DNA of 64,000 nt, taken from assembly GCF_048060095.1 (NCBI RefSeq), contig NZ_JBLUOA010000004.1, positions 62,001 to 126,000 of the forward strand, read 5' to 3'. This DNA comes from JBLUOA01 sp048060095 (lineage in GTDB: Bacteria; Pseudomonadota; Alphaproteobacteria; Rhodobacterales; Rhodobacteraceae). The notes beneath the pieces are model-generated. The model saw nothing but the letters and a program-made list of their open reading frames with translations, had not been told where the DNA came from and ran no database searches. Shown here piece by piece: positions 25,822-37,200 of the stretch (its first letter is position 1; each line of letters begins with the position of its first letter). A program made the position numbers and the translations under genes.

Positions 25822-28455
25822 ATGGTCCTGTCCCGATCCGGCGAAATGTGGTGCGAGGATGAGCGGCGCTCAGCCGTTCTGCTTGACGCGGCGCACCCGC
25901 TGAACGGGCTTGATTTCGTCGAATATCGGCGCGATCCCGGCGCGCCTGCGGGGCGACAATTCAGGATCGAGGCGACGTTCCTGAAACCGCCGCCCGCGCT
26001 GACCGCTGCGGATGCCGAAATCCTCGGCGGGGTCCGTATTGTCGGTCTGCGCATCCTCGACGTGGAACCTGACCCCGGCAACCCGCTGCGCCTACGCCTT
26101 TTCGCGGATCGGGAGGGCGATTTTTCCACCTACGTGCTGGCGCTGAACCACGCCGATCTTGACCCTGAACGGTCAGAGGCACGGTTCGGCTTCAAGGCCG
26201 GCTGCCCCTCGGATTTCGATTGCCGCCAGCCCGACCCCTGCGGGCCTGAGGTTCTGGATGAGCCTGACCTCGACTACCTCGCCAAGGATTACCAAAGCTT
26301 CCGGCGGCTGTTTCTTGATCTGGTCGCGGTGCGCAACCCCGACTGGCAGGAACGCCTGCCCGCCGATTTCTCGATCGCGGTGGTCGAAATGCTTGCCTAT
26401 GTCGGCGATTACCTGTCCTACCTGCAAGATGCTGGGCCGGGGACTGAGAGCTTCTTTGACACCTGCCTGCACCGCGTTTCCATGCAGCGCCACGCGCGGC
26501 TGATCGACTACCCCATGCACGATGGTCGCAATGCGGCAAGTTTTGTGCAGTTCGATCTTGATCCGGCCCCGGACCCGACGCCGCGTGTCGTTCCGGGCGG
26601 AACCAAGGTGGTGACGCGCATCGCCAACGCGCTGATCGGGGAATCCGGCCCGCCCGGTGCCCTGCTTCCGGCGACTGCGAATTTCGACAGCGATCCAGCG
26701 CTGACCGGTGCCACGGTGTTTGAAACCACCGCGCTGATCCCAACCCGTGCGGAGCATAACCTGTTGTTCCTGCACACCTTTGGCGATGTCGATTGCTGCT
26801 TTGGCGAAGGCACGCGGCAGGCGTGGCTGTATGGGCTGGACGGCGACCAAATCTACCGTCCCGGCTTTGGCGCGGGTGACTACATCCTGCTGGAGGAGGT
26901 CCGCAGCCCCGTCACCGGTTCCGTCGCGGATGCGGACCCGAACCAGCGGGCGGTCCTGCGGATTGACATTGAACCTGTCGATGACGAAGACCCGGTGTTC
27001 ACCGACACCCTGACGGGCGGAGAGCTGACCCCGCGCACCAATCCAGCCGACCCGCCGATGCCGCTTCAGCGCGTGACATGGCGAGGCGAGGATGCGCTTG
27101 CGCGGTCATTCTGCGTGTCCAACGAAACCGCGCTGGCCGGGCTGATCCGCGACGTGACCATCGTGCGGGGCAATGTTGCCCCCGCCGATCACGGGCGCAT
27201 GGTGCGGCGCGAGGGGCTTGAGATCGTCGAGGGGACGGGCCGCTGGCCGCTGGCCTCGCTTGAACTGGCCGACGATGATCTGACGCGCCACGCGGGGCCG
27301 TTCGACCCGGCCCTGTCCGCCGATGGCCGACCGATCCCCGGTCGCCACGACCTGTCCGCCCATCCGCGCGAGGCAGCCCCCGCGATCCACCTGCGCACCG
27401 TGCAGGCCGGGGGCGCGCGGCGGTTCTGGACCCCGGTGCCGCATCTCGGTGACAGCGGGTCATACGACCGCCACTTCGTCGCGGAAACCGACGATAACGG
27501 CGAAACCGCGCTACGATATGGCGATGACGTGCATGGCCGCGCGCCGCTGAATATCGAGGGCGTGACCGCCTTCTACCGCATCGGATCGGGACGGCGCGGC
27601 AACCTGTCAGCGGGTGCGCTGGTTCATGCGGTCGAACCTGACCTGACCTTCTGGGACGATCCCGGCGCGCCGGTCGGGCCGCGCTCACTCGACCCCGCCG
27701 ACACCGACGCCGACATCGCCTTTGCCGAGATCATCCGCGTGCGCCAGCCGCTGCCCGCGACCGGCGGCACGGACCGTGAGACCCTGAAAGCCGTGCGCGC
27801 CCTTGCGGCGGAGGAAGTGAAGGCGATCCAGTTCCGCGCCGTCACCGCCGCCGACTGGCAGGAAATGGCGCTGCGCCATCCCGGTGTCGCCGCCGCCAAG
27901 GCGCGGTTCCGCTGGATCGGAAGCTGGCATTGCGTCTTCGTCGCGATCCACCCGGTCGACCCGGAAAACCTGGTGCGCCTGCCGGGCGGCGGGGTGCGGC
28001 TGTCCGACGACTTCGCCACCGAAATGCGCGCGCATCTGCTGCGCTTCAAGCTCGCAGGCGTCGACCTTGCAGTGCGGGCCGCGCAATACGTGCCGCTTGA
28101 AATCGACATCCGCATCTGTGTCCGTCCCGGCCATTTCCGCGGGCAGGTCTTGCAGGCGGTGCATGACGTGCTGTCGAACCGGGTGCTGCCCGACGGAACG
28201 CGCGGGTTCTTCTTCCTGCCGGACCTCGGTTTTGGCGACGACATCCACCTGTCGCGCCTCTACGCCGTGATCGAAGCGGTGGACGGTGTCGAATCCGCCG
28301 AAGTGACCCTGTTCAAACGATATTGGGAAGCGCCGGGTGACGCGCTTGACCGGGGCCGCATCGCGCTTGGCGATTTCGAAATCGCGCGGCTCGACAATGA
28401 TCCGAACTTTGCCGAAAACGGCGTGCTGCGCCTCACCGCCGTGGGAGGGGTCTGA
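25822..28455 (+). CDS. Large baseplate wedge protein (baseplate J / Afp11-like)
   Basis: 877 residues. DEPDLDYLAKDYQSFRRLFLD and DFSIAVVEMLAYVGDYLSYLQD (about residues 150-200) are the conserved N-terminal wedge motifs of large eCIS baseplate J-like proteins; the C-terminus has the J/gp6 pattern (AVTAADWQEMALRHPGVAAAKA and VHDVLSNRVLPDG). The middle is a variable beta-rich insertion. It forms the wedge ring around the hub. It lies immediately upstream of a second, larger J-type protein. Confidence 0.85.
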   Translation: MVLSRSGEMWCEDERRSAVLLDAAHPLNGLDFVEYRRDPGAPAGRQFRIEATFLKPPPALTAADAEILGGVRIVGLRILDVEPDPGNPLRLRLFADREGDFSTYVLALNHADLDPERSEARFGFKAGCPSDFDCRQPDPCGPEVLDEPDLDYLAKDYQSFRRLFLDLVAVRNPDWQERLPADFSIAVVEMLAYVGDYLSYLQDAGPGTESFFDTCLHRVSMQRHARLIDYPMHDGRNAASFVQFDLDPAPDPTPRVVPGGTKVVTRIANALIGESGPPGALLPATANFDSDPALTGATVFETTALIPTRAEHNLLFLHTFGDVDCCFGEGTRQAWLYGLDGDQIYRPGFGAGDYILLEEVRSPVTGSVADADPNQRAVLRIDIEPVDDEDPVFTDTLTGGELTPRTNPADPPMPLQRVTWRGEDALARSFCVSNETALAGLIRDVTIVRGNVAPADHGRMVRREGLEIVEGTGRWPLASLELADDDLTRHAGPFDPALSADGRPIPGRHDLSAHPREAAPAIHLRTVQAGGARRFWTPVPHLGDSGSYDRHFVAETDDNGETALRYGDDVHGRAPLNIEGVTAFYRIGSGRRGNLSAGALVHAVEPDLTFWDDPGAPVGPRSLDPADTDADIAFAEIIRVRQPLPATGGTDRETLKAVRALAAEEVKAIQFRAVTAADWQEMALRHPGVAAAKARFRWIGSWHCVFVAIHPVDPENLVRLPGGGVRLSDDFATEMRAHLLRFKLAGVDLAVRAAQYVPLEIDIRICVRPGHFRGQVLQAVHDVLSNRVLPDGTRGFFFLPDLGFGDDIHLSRLYAVIEAVDGVESAEVTLFKRYWEAPGDALDRGRIALGDFEIARLDNDPNFAENGVLRLTAVGGV

Positions 28456-28458
28456 GCC

Positions 28459-31400
28459 ATGGCCATCCCGCATCCTCGTTTCTGCGCCTGCTGCACCCCC
28501 GCTGTCGCGCCCGCGCCCTCGATCATCTGGAACCGTCCGGGGCTCAAGCAGATCACCTACCGGATCGGCAGTTTCGCGACGTTCCGGCAGGCGATGCTGG
28601 GCGAAATCCACCGCTTTCCCGAACTGACGGGCCTTCTGACCCGCGAAAGCGACGATCACGCGATCACGTTCCTTGAGCTTTTCGCGGCGATGGGCGACGT
28701 GCTGACCTTCTACAACGAACGCATCGCGAATGAGATGTTCCTGAGCCAAGCGCTGCACAAGGCATCCGTCGAACAGCTTGTCGCGCTGGTCGGCTACATC
28801 CCCCGACCCGCGCTGTCGGCGACAGGATTGTTGTCGTTTGAGATTGAAGAAGACAAAGCGACCCGCCTCTGGAAAGGCCTGAAGGTGATGAGTATCCCCG
28901 GTCCGGATGAAACCGCGCAGGTCTTTGAAACGCTTGAAGAAATCCGGGGGGTAGGGCGGCTGAACGCAGCGCCCGCCTTTGCGCCGTTCGTCAGGATTAA
29001 CCCGCTGGATGAGGGGCGACAGCGTGCGCCCGTCAGGGCGGACCCGGACCTGAAAGTCGGCGACCGGTTCGTGTTGTTCGGCCGCGGCGCGATTGAGGAA
29101 AAGACGGTCGAGGCCGTCGAAAATAGTTCCGGTGGCGCCTACCTAAGCTGGTCACCTGCGGTGCAAAACCCGGATATCCACCCGCGATTTGTTCGGGCGG
29201 CAGGATCGCTCCGACGGCTCAGGTTCTTCGGCCACAACGCGCCCGCCAGCCACAATGTCTATGACACTCGAAACACGACTCCACCGCAGAACCGCTGGTC
29301 GACGGACCCTATAAACGGTGAGATCGGAAACTCCGTCACCGACTATCCGCTAGATACGAAGGTCGATGACCTGAAGCCCGGCGCGCATCTGTTGCTGGAT
29401 GCCGGGCCGACGGCCTCTCCACGCCTGCAAACCGCACTGGTCACGGCAACCAATGACGCCTCCGCGACGCTGGGGCCAATGTCCGACACGGTGACCCATA
29501 TGCAGGTGCGCCAGACGATCACCGGGCGGCCCACGGTGATGGTGCGGGCGACCGGCACCCCGTCAGTCCTCGCGCGAACGGGGGGTGGATATCCGTCATG
29601 GACCGTCAGCGACATTGCGACACCGAACGACCTTAGTTTGATGGACGGTGCGCCGTTTTTTGCATCGTCAGACCTGGCGGGCACCAGTCGCGGTTGGCCG
29701 CGCACCGATGTGTTTGTCCGTGACGCCGCACGACGGCTGCGGCAGCGGGTCTGGTCGCCGTTTCCGGCAAGCGGCTGGATCGATCACGGGGGCATCCTGA
29801 CCTCGGCGCCGGTGCCGATCACGTTGGCGACCGGGCGGGTGCTGGTCTTTGTGCGCGGTCCGGCGGCGGGCCTTTGGATGTTTGACGCAACCGGAACGGT
29901 CATGGCCCCGACACCGCTTGGCGGTATCCTCGCCTCTCCGCCCTCGGTCGTGACGCCTGACGGTATCCGGATGGCCGTTTTCGTGCGGGGCATCGACGAC
30001 GCACTGTGGTGGCGGCGATTCAACGGGTTAACCTGGAGCGACTGGGAAAGCCTTGGTGGGCGGATCGACGGAACCCCTGCCGCTGCGGCCAATGGGGCCG
30101 GACGGATCGACGTTTTCGCCCGCGGGCTTGAGGGCGGCATACAGCATTTCCGGCAAGGCCCGACCGGGTGGGAACCTGTGCGCGACGTTGGCGGCGACGC
30201 GGTCGGTAATCCGGCCGCGGTTGGCGGCGCGCCCGATTGGGCGGCGGTGGCGGTCAGAACGCGGGACAGCACGCTCGCCTTCACCACCCGGATCGGAGAA
30301 ACGTGGGGCAGTTGGGTTGATCAGGGTGGGTCCATCGGATCGGACCCGTCGATGGTGCAGACCCCGTCCGGCGTCCATGTCGCCGCGCGGCATAGTGACG
30401 GCACGGTAACGACAACACGCTTGTCATGGACACCGCCACCCTGGGTGCATCATGGCAGTGGCTTCGGATATATTCCCGACCGCCGCGAAACCCGGATCTA
30501 TGAAATCGCGAGCGATGACGTCGAATTCCGCGACTACGATTATCCCGACACGACCGAAGGCGGCTGGCTCGCGTTGCCGCTGGAACCGGGGGAGGATGCG
30601 ACCGATCCTGATGGCCTCGGCGCGCTGAAAAAGGGGCGCAAGATCATCGTTTCCGGCGGCGGGCTGACCCATCGGGCAGAGGTCACCGCGACCTTTCCGG
30701 TGCCAGCGACGCTCGGTGGGCGGGTGGATCATCTGGCGCTCGGGATTTCACCGCCACTGCCCAAGGTCGACGGCCCTCTGACCCTGATCGGCAATGTCGC
30801 GGAGGCAAGCCACGGCGAAACCCAACGCGAAGACCCGCTTGGCAGTGGCGACGCGGCAAAACCGTTCCAGACCTTCGCCGTCCCGCCGGGAGAGATCACG
30901 CACCTGCCCGACGCAGGTGGCGTGCGCCCCATTCCGCAGGTTGATCTGCGCGTCAATGGTGTGCTGTGGGAAGAGGTGCCGTTCCTCTATGGCCGCGACG
31001 TGAAGGACCGCACCTATACCTTGCGTTTGCCGACCGACGGGGATGTCACGGTGACGGGCGGCGACGGTATCCGGGCCGGCGCGCGGTTTCCGACAGGAGC
31101 GTTGAACGTGCGGATGATCCGACGGCTTGGAGCGGGGCTTCCCGGCAACCTCAAGGCCGGGCAGCTTGCGGTTCCGCTTGAAAAACCCGTCGGGATGAAG
31201 ACCGTGACGAACCCGCTTCCAAGTTCCGGCGGTGCCCCCGGCGAAACCGCTGAGGACGCTCGCCAAGCGGCCCCTGACGGCGTTCGAACCTTTGGCCGGA
31301 TCGTGTCCTTGCAAGATTTCGCAGCACTTGCCACCGCGTCGGGGCTAGCGGCGCGGGCCTATGTCACATGGGTCTGGAACCGGATGGAGCGCACCGCGCA

Positions 31401-31965
31401 TCTGACCGTCGCAGGGCCGGAAGGGATGCCGGTATCACCTGAAAACCTCGCGCTGCTGCACACGCAACTGACGGCGAGCCGTGATCCGAACCGGCCCTTG
31501 ATGATCGCCAATATGGTGCGCGTGCCGATTGTCCTTGCTGCGAAACTATTGCGCGATCCGGCCCATGAGGCCGACGCCGTGATCGCTGCCGCGCGCGATG
31601 CGATGACCACTGCGTTTGCGTTCGAAGGGGTCGGGATTGGTCGCCCGGTTCACCTGTCCGACGCCTTCGCCGTGCTGCAAGGTGTCGCGGGGGTTCAGGC
31701 GGTGGATATCGACCTGCTGCACCTCAAGGATCACGCCGATCTGTCCGGTGCGGAACGCGCCGTGCGCTCCGTCACCGCTGATCCGGTGCAGCCGCATATC
31801 CGGCTTTATCCCGCGCGGCCCACGCCGGACGATGCGACCAAGATCGACCGCTACCAATCCGACGCCTACTTGCCCGGCCCGCCGCCCGTCGTGCTTCCGG
31901 CTGAACAAGCTTACATAGCCGATCCCGCATTCGACCTGTCCTTAACCGTGGTGGAGGCGCTGTGA
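28459..31965 (+). CDS. Second large baseplate wedge protein with an inserted six-blade beta-propeller
   Basis: 1168 residues, GGGAGGGG before the ATG. Residues 1-~400 contain a wedge N-terminus (FLELFAAMGDVLTFYNERIANE) with a CACC cluster at residues 9-12; residues ~830-1168 contain a baseplate J C-terminus (VSLQDFAALATASGLAARAYV). Between them, residues ~415-669, about six repeats of ~45 residues follow a pattern VFVRG..DALWWR....W..WESLGG....PAA, as in PLL-type lectin-like beta-propellers. A sugar-binding target-recognition role is inferred. ATGA-type overlap with the next gene. Confidence 0.82.
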   Translation: MAIPHPRFCACCTPAVAPAPSIIWNRPGLKQITYRIGSFATFRQAMLGEIHRFPELTGLLTRESDDHAITFLELFAAMGDVLTFYNERIANEMFLSQALHKASVEQLVALVGYIPRPALSATGLLSFEIEEDKATRLWKGLKVMSIPGPDETAQVFETLEEIRGVGRLNAAPAFAPFVRINPLDEGRQRAPVRADPDLKVGDRFVLFGRGAIEEKTVEAVENSSGGAYLSWSPAVQNPDIHPRFVRAAGSLRRLRFFGHNAPASHNVYDTRNTTPPQNRWSTDPINGEIGNSVTDYPLDTKVDDLKPGAHLLLDAGPTASPRLQTALVTATNDASATLGPMSDTVTHMQVRQTITGRPTVMVRATGTPSVLARTGGGYPSWTVSDIATPNDLSLMDGAPFFASSDLAGTSRGWPRTDVFVRDAARRLRQRVWSPFPASGWIDHGGILTSAPVPITLATGRVLVFVRGPAAGLWMFDATGTVMAPTPLGGILASPPSVVTPDGIRMAVFVRGIDDALWWRRFNGLTWSDWESLGGRIDGTPAAAANGAGRIDVFARGLEGGIQHFRQGPTGWEPVRDVGGDAVGNPAAVGGAPDWAAVAVRTRDSTLAFTTRIGETWGSWVDQGGSIGSDPSMVQTPSGVHVAARHSDGTVTTTRLSWTPPPWVHHGSGFGYIPDRRETRIYEIASDDVEFRDYDYPDTTEGGWLALPLEPGEDATDPDGLGALKKGRKIIVSGGGLTHRAEVTATFPVPATLGGRVDHLALGISPPLPKVDGPLTLIGNVAEASHGETQREDPLGSGDAAKPFQTFAVPPGEITHLPDAGGVRPIPQVDLRVNGVLWEEVPFLYGRDVKDRTYTLRLPTDGDVTVTGGDGIRAGARFPTGALNVRMIRRLGAGLPGNLKAGQLAVPLEKPVGMKTVTNPLPSSGGAPGETAEDARQAAPDGVRTFGRIVSLQDFAALATASGLAARAYVTWVWNRMERTAHLTVAGPEGMPVSPENLALLHTQLTASRDPNRPLMIANMVRVPIVLAAKLLRDPAHEADAVIAAARDAMTTAFAFEGVGIGRPVHLSDAFAVLQGVAGVQAVDIDLLHLKDHADLSGAERAVRSVTADPVQPHIRLYPARPTPDDATKIDRYQSDAYLPGPPPVVLPAEQAYIADPAFDLSLTVVEAL

Positions 31966-34244
31966 TCAAGGCATATTCGACCGAACCGGAACACAAGCTG
32001 TTCAACCTGCTTCCCGCGATCCTGCGGGAACGGGATGCAGACGCGGGCTTTCCCCTGCGTGCGCTTCTTGAGATCATGGAAGGGCAGGCCGACGCGCTTG
32101 AAGCCGATATCGAACAGCTTGGTCGCAACGCGTTCGTCGAAACATGCGAGCCATGGGCGATCCCTTATATCGGCGCGCTGGTCGGCACGACGCTGCTGGC
32201 GGGCGACAGCCGGGTGCAGGATGCCGCGACCGCCGAGGCGCTGTTCCCCGATCTTGAAGGCCCGAGCTTCGTGCCGCCCGTTGGTTTGCGCAGCCGCACC
32301 GATACGCTGAAAACAGTTTACTATCGCCGTCGCAAGAGCACCCTTCCGATGCTGGAGGAATTGGCCCGTGATGTGACCGGTTGGGCCGCGCATACGGTCG
32401 AGTTCTTCGAACGCCTGATCTGGTCGCAATGGGTGCGCAACCGGCTTCGGATGCACGCCGTTGCGACGCCCGATCTGCGCTCGGTCGAGCGGATGGACCG
32501 GATCGAGACCGCCTTCGACGAAACCTGCCGCACGGTCGACGTGCGCCCGCCCGGGCAGTTTGAAGGGTGGGAGAATATCCCGAATATCGGTTTCTTTCTC
32601 TGGCGACTCAGATCGTTTGAACTGCCACTCATCATGGCGCGCAGGCTGGGTGGGGCGGGCGATTTTCGCTATCACCTTTCGGTGCTCGGCAACGACGCGC
32701 CGCTGTTTTCAAGGTTGCGGCGCGAAGGCGACGAGGCGGGCCTTGCGACCGAGCTTCACGTGCCGCAAGCGATCCGTCCGGCAAAGTTCTTCGATGACCT
32801 TTCCGCATATTTCGCACTGCCGCTGCCGCGCCCCGGCTTTACCGCGTTCTACGGCGCACCCACCGGGTTTGGCGCGTTGCCTCCGGCGCCGGAGGCGAGC
32901 CTTTTCGTCGGCGTCGATGGGGCAGAGGTGCCGCCCGACGACATCCGCTGCCGCAACCTTGCCAATTGGGATCAGCCGGGGGCCAACCAGGTCGCCATCG
33001 ACGTCGACCGGGGCCGTATGACTCTGGGCGCGAACCGCGTGCCGGCTGAGTTGGTCGAGGTCTGGCGCTATCAAGGTTTCGCGGGCGAAACCGGGGGCGG
33101 CACCTATCGGCGCACCGCGTGGCTGATGGGGGAAACGGTGCAGGCGCGGCGGTTGTTTGTGGATGAATCCGGCGACACTGACACGTTCGATACGATCGGC
33201 GGTGCGCTCGCCGACTGGGTCGCGGGCGGGCAGCAGGACACCATCATTCGCATTCGCGACAACCGGACTTATGCAGAAAACATCACGATCAATATCGGCG
33301 GCACGGCGGGCCGGTTCCTGACCATCGAGGCTGAGGATGGTTTCCGCCCCCATATCCGCCCAGAAAACCCGATCCGCGTGCTTGGGGCCAATGACGATTT
33401 CACCCTGACGCTGGGCGGGCTGCTGGTCGAAGGAGTGGTGGAAATTCCCGGCTCGCTCGGGCGGTTGCGGCTGATCCACACAACGCTCGTGCCGGGTGGT
33501 TCGATTGCCGAAGCCGATCCTGATTTGCCACCTCCGCCTGCAACTCCGCCGCCACCATCCGTGCGCGCCTCGGCGGTTTCGGGGGGGGACCCGGCTAATA
33601 CCGAACTGCGCATCGAAATGGCGTTCTCGATCACCGGGCAGCTGCGGATACCCGTGTCGGCAGAGGGGATATTCGTGCTCGACTCCGCCATCGACGGCAC
33701 CGGCACGCCCGCGATCCGGGGGCTAGGGGCATCGCCCAACAGCCCCGGCCCGCCGCTGCATCTGGAACGCGCAACGCTGCGTGGCCGGGTCAGCGCGCGC
33801 CAGATCGACATGGCGACCGAGGTGATTTTTGACGGCGTCACCACGGTTGAGCGCCGGCAAACCGGCTGCGTGCGGTTTTCCTATGTCGCGCCGGGGTCGG
33901 AAACCCCGCGCCGTTATCGCTGTCAGCCGGGCTTGGCCGAACGCGCCGAAATCGCGCGGATCGAAGCAGCGAACGGCCCGCTGACCGACGCCGAACGCGA
34001 CACCATCCGCGCCCGTGTCCGCCTGCGGGTGCGCCCTGAATACACCAGCGAACGCTACGGCGATCCGGCCTATCTGCAACTTGCCTTGATGGGCCCGGTC
34101 GAAATCGCAACCGGGGCCGAGGACGGCTCGGAAATGGGCGTCTGGTGCCATCTGAAGCAGCCGCAGCGCGAGACAAACCTGCGCCAGCGGTTGGAAGAAT
34201 ACCTGCCGTTCGGGCTCGACCCCGGCATCATCTACGTGACGTGA
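31962..34244 (+). CDS. Phage tail protein I-like baseplate protein with beta-helical C-terminal region
   Basis: 760 residues. The first ~250 residues match tail protein I-like eCIS proteins (KLFNLLPAILRERD, LEADIEQLGRNAFVETCEPW, PYIGALVGT). The remainder is beta-rich; residues ~430-640 resemble a parallel beta-helix (IRDNRTYAENITINIGG, GRFLTIEAEDGFRPHIR). A Pro-rich linker lies near residue 525. In related loci this protein sits at the outer rim of the baseplate and carries fibres or binding domains. Start overlaps the preceding stop. Confidence 0.75.
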   Translation: MIKAYSTEPEHKLFNLLPAILRERDADAGFPLRALLEIMEGQADALEADIEQLGRNAFVETCEPWAIPYIGALVGTTLLAGDSRVQDAATAEALFPDLEGPSFVPPVGLRSRTDTLKTVYYRRRKSTLPMLEELARDVTGWAAHTVEFFERLIWSQWVRNRLRMHAVATPDLRSVERMDRIETAFDETCRTVDVRPPGQFEGWENIPNIGFFLWRLRSFELPLIMARRLGGAGDFRYHLSVLGNDAPLFSRLRREGDEAGLATELHVPQAIRPAKFFDDLSAYFALPLPRPGFTAFYGAPTGFGALPPAPEASLFVGVDGAEVPPDDIRCRNLANWDQPGANQVAIDVDRGRMTLGANRVPAELVEVWRYQGFAGETGGGTYRRTAWLMGETVQARRLFVDESGDTDTFDTIGGALADWVAGGQQDTIIRIRDNRTYAENITINIGGTAGRFLTIEAEDGFRPHIRPENPIRVLGANDDFTLTLGGLLVEGVVEIPGSLGRLRLIHTTLVPGGSIAEADPDLPPPPATPPPPSVRASAVSGGDPANTELRIEMAFSITGQLRIPVSAEGIFVLDSAIDGTGTPAIRGLGASPNSPGPPLHLERATLRGRVSARQIDMATEVIFDGVTTVERRQTGCVRFSYVAPGSETPRRYRCQPGLAERAEIARIEAANGPLTDAERDTIRARVRLRVRPEYTSERYGDPAYLQLALMGPVEIATGAEDGSEMGVWCHLKQPQRETNLRQRLEEYLPFGLDPGIIYVT

Positions 34245-34276
34245 CCGGCCCGACGCATTGAAGAGAGGAATTTGAC

Positions 34277-37200
34277 ATGAGTGGTGACTATTCCCGTTTC
34301 TCGCACGACGCGCTCCGGCGCTATTCCGCGCTGCTGATGCAGCAGGGTCGGGTGCTGCTCGATTCCGATTTCAACGAATTGGTGGAGATCGTCAGCGACC
34401 GGATCGGCAAGCTGTCTTTCGATGCAATGGGCAATCCGGGCATTCCGTTGCTGACCAACCCAGATGCGTTTCTGGTGTCGCTTGAGGCCGGACCGCCGCT
34501 TGACCTGTCGCTGACGCCGGGGCGCATCTACCTCGATTTCCTGATGGCGGAGATTTTCGAGGGCGAAACAGTCACTTACCTAGGGCAGCCCTTCCTGCCC
34601 GACCCGCCGCCGCTGCCGGACGGCGACGCCGCGATTTATCTTGAGATCTATGAAGAGGAGCTGACCTGGGTCGAAGCCCCGCTGCTTGACGCCGCGCTTG
34701 GCGGTGTCGACACGACCACGCGGACCCGCGTGAATTGGGTGCTGCGCGTGAATGAGGTCGATGTCGGTGAATGCGGTCTAGACGTGGGTGATCCACCATC
34801 TGCCGGGCGGTTGACGACGCAGGCGGTTGCGCCGCCCGCACCGGATGATCCCTGCATCCTGCCGCCCGCCTCGGGCTATCGGGGGCTTGAGAACCGGCTT
34901 TACCGGGTTGAGGTGCACGAGGGCGGCGCACTCGGCACTGCGCGGTTCAAATGGTCGCGCGACCACAACTCTATTGTGTCGCCGGTGTCTGACATTGCGC
35001 CAGCGGGCCCACAGACGGTGCTGACCGTCGCGCGGATCGGGCGCGATCCGGTGATGCGCTTCATCGCGGGCGATTGGGTGACGATCACTGATGACCACCG
35101 CGAATGGATGGACGAACCCGGCGAGATGGCACAGGTCATCGACACGGATGAGGCGAATTCCACCATCACCATCGACCGTGTGATCCCGTCGGGCGGAGGT
35201 CGGGCGTTTGGCGGCGATGCCACCGCGCTCGCCGATCGGCACACGCGTGTGCAGAAATGGAATCAGACCGCGGCGACAAATACGGTGGACGGCGACGGCC
35301 TGATTGCCACAGGCGCCGGACCGATCCCGGTTGAGGAGGGGATTGAGCTAGTCTTTTCCACCGACCCCGCTGGAGGGGAGTTCCGCCGCGGCGACTACTG
35401 GTCCTTCTGGGCGCGGACGGCGACCGCTTCAATCGAGGAATTGTCCGACGCTCCGCCGCGCGGTATCATCCGCCATTATGTCCAGCTTGCTGCGGCCAAC
35501 GGCCTTGGCGGGGCGAACCCGAACCTGATCGATTGTCGCCCGCAGGAAGAACCCGACGGCGACGGGTGCTGCACCATTGTCGTGCAACCCGGCGACAGCA
35601 TTCAGGACGCCATCGATGCGCTACCGCCGCAGGGCGGGTGCATCTGCATCAAGGCGGGCGTTCATCCGGTGCCCGCAACGCTGGTCATTGACCTTGCGAA
35701 CGTCCACATGCACGGCGAAAGCCCCGGCGCGATCCTGACCGGTACCGCGCCCTTGCTACAAATGGGGGTGTCCGGGCAGTCGATCCGCATCGACACGCTT
35801 GATTTTCTCGCCCGCGTGCCGGATGGGGGGATCACGCCGATCATCGCGTCGGGTGGCACGAACGACCTGACCATAGAAGATTGTCGCATCGCACCACTGC
35901 CCGGCACCTCGGGCGGGGTGGCAATATCGCTGACTCGAACGGATCGGGCGCGGATCGTCGGCAACGCGATTTTCAACACGGATGTCGGAGTGTTGGTGTC
36001 GGGCCTGTGCTCGCTGCCTGTCATCGAAGACAACGGGATGCTCTTTGGTCTTGGGCTGGAGAGTGCGCCGGTTGCGACGGGGATCTGGATCACCGGCAAT
36101 CCGTCGGCCTGCTTTATTGAGGATAATGTGATCCTCGGCGCGCATCAGGGGATCGTGGTGAACGACGCGCCCTTTGCAGCCCCCCGGTCGATGTCGGCCA
36201 GCACGATGATTGCGGATAACGCGATCCTGACCGGAGTGCGACAGGGCGAAGGCGATGGCCGCGCCAGGGGGATCGACGCGGCGGCGGATTTCATGACCGT
36301 CAAAGGCAATACCATCGCCATCGCCGCCCCCGCCGGGATGGGTATTCGGGCGACCGGGTCGGGATCGACCATCACCGAAAACAAGATCGGAGCGTTAGCG
36401 CAATCCGAGGTTCCGGCCTTCGGCATTCAACTGGGGTATGAGGGCGAGGGCGCGGGCCTGTCAAACGGCCTGATCGCGCGAGACAACCAGATCGCGGGGC
36501 AATTGATCGGCGTTCTGCTGACTCAGACGACGGGCGCGGCGGTCGTCGGCAACAACATCGTCGCGGTGGAACAGGTGCCAGTGTTCGGTATCCTCAGCCT
36601 CAACGCGCCGCTGCAACGGTTCACGGATAACCGGATCGCAGGCACCTTCGTCGGCATCTACACCAATCAGGGCCGCGACAGCCGGATAGAGGGCAACGAC
36701 GTCATCGGTGGCGTTGGCGGTATCCTCGTCCAAGGCGATTTGCGTCCGACGCTTCAGGGCAATCGGTTGGGCGGGTGCCGTGGCCTTGGTGCCGTAGCGT
36801 TTGAGATCATTGGCCGAACGGAATTTATCGCCAACAAGGTCACCAATGCAGGATCGGCCGTCGCGCGGTCCATCGGCCTTGGCGCGTTCATGGTTCTTGG
36901 CGAATGGCACGTGGAATCGAACGAGGTCAGCGATACCGGCGTTCCAATCGATGGCGATGGCGCGTCGACCGAGGCATGGGGCATTTGGGGAGATTTGATC
37001 CAAGAGGCGCGGATTGAAAGCAACCTCGTCACATATTCCGACGCCCTCAGCCGGGATGTGACCCGAGAGGATCGCGCTCTGATGATGCGCGGCCTGCTTG
37101 AATTCCGGGTCCAGCTTGGCGCGGGCGAGGTCGTGTTCGGCTTTCCAATCCAGATCGTCGATAACAAGTTTATCGGCACAGGGGCGAGCGCGCTGGTTGA

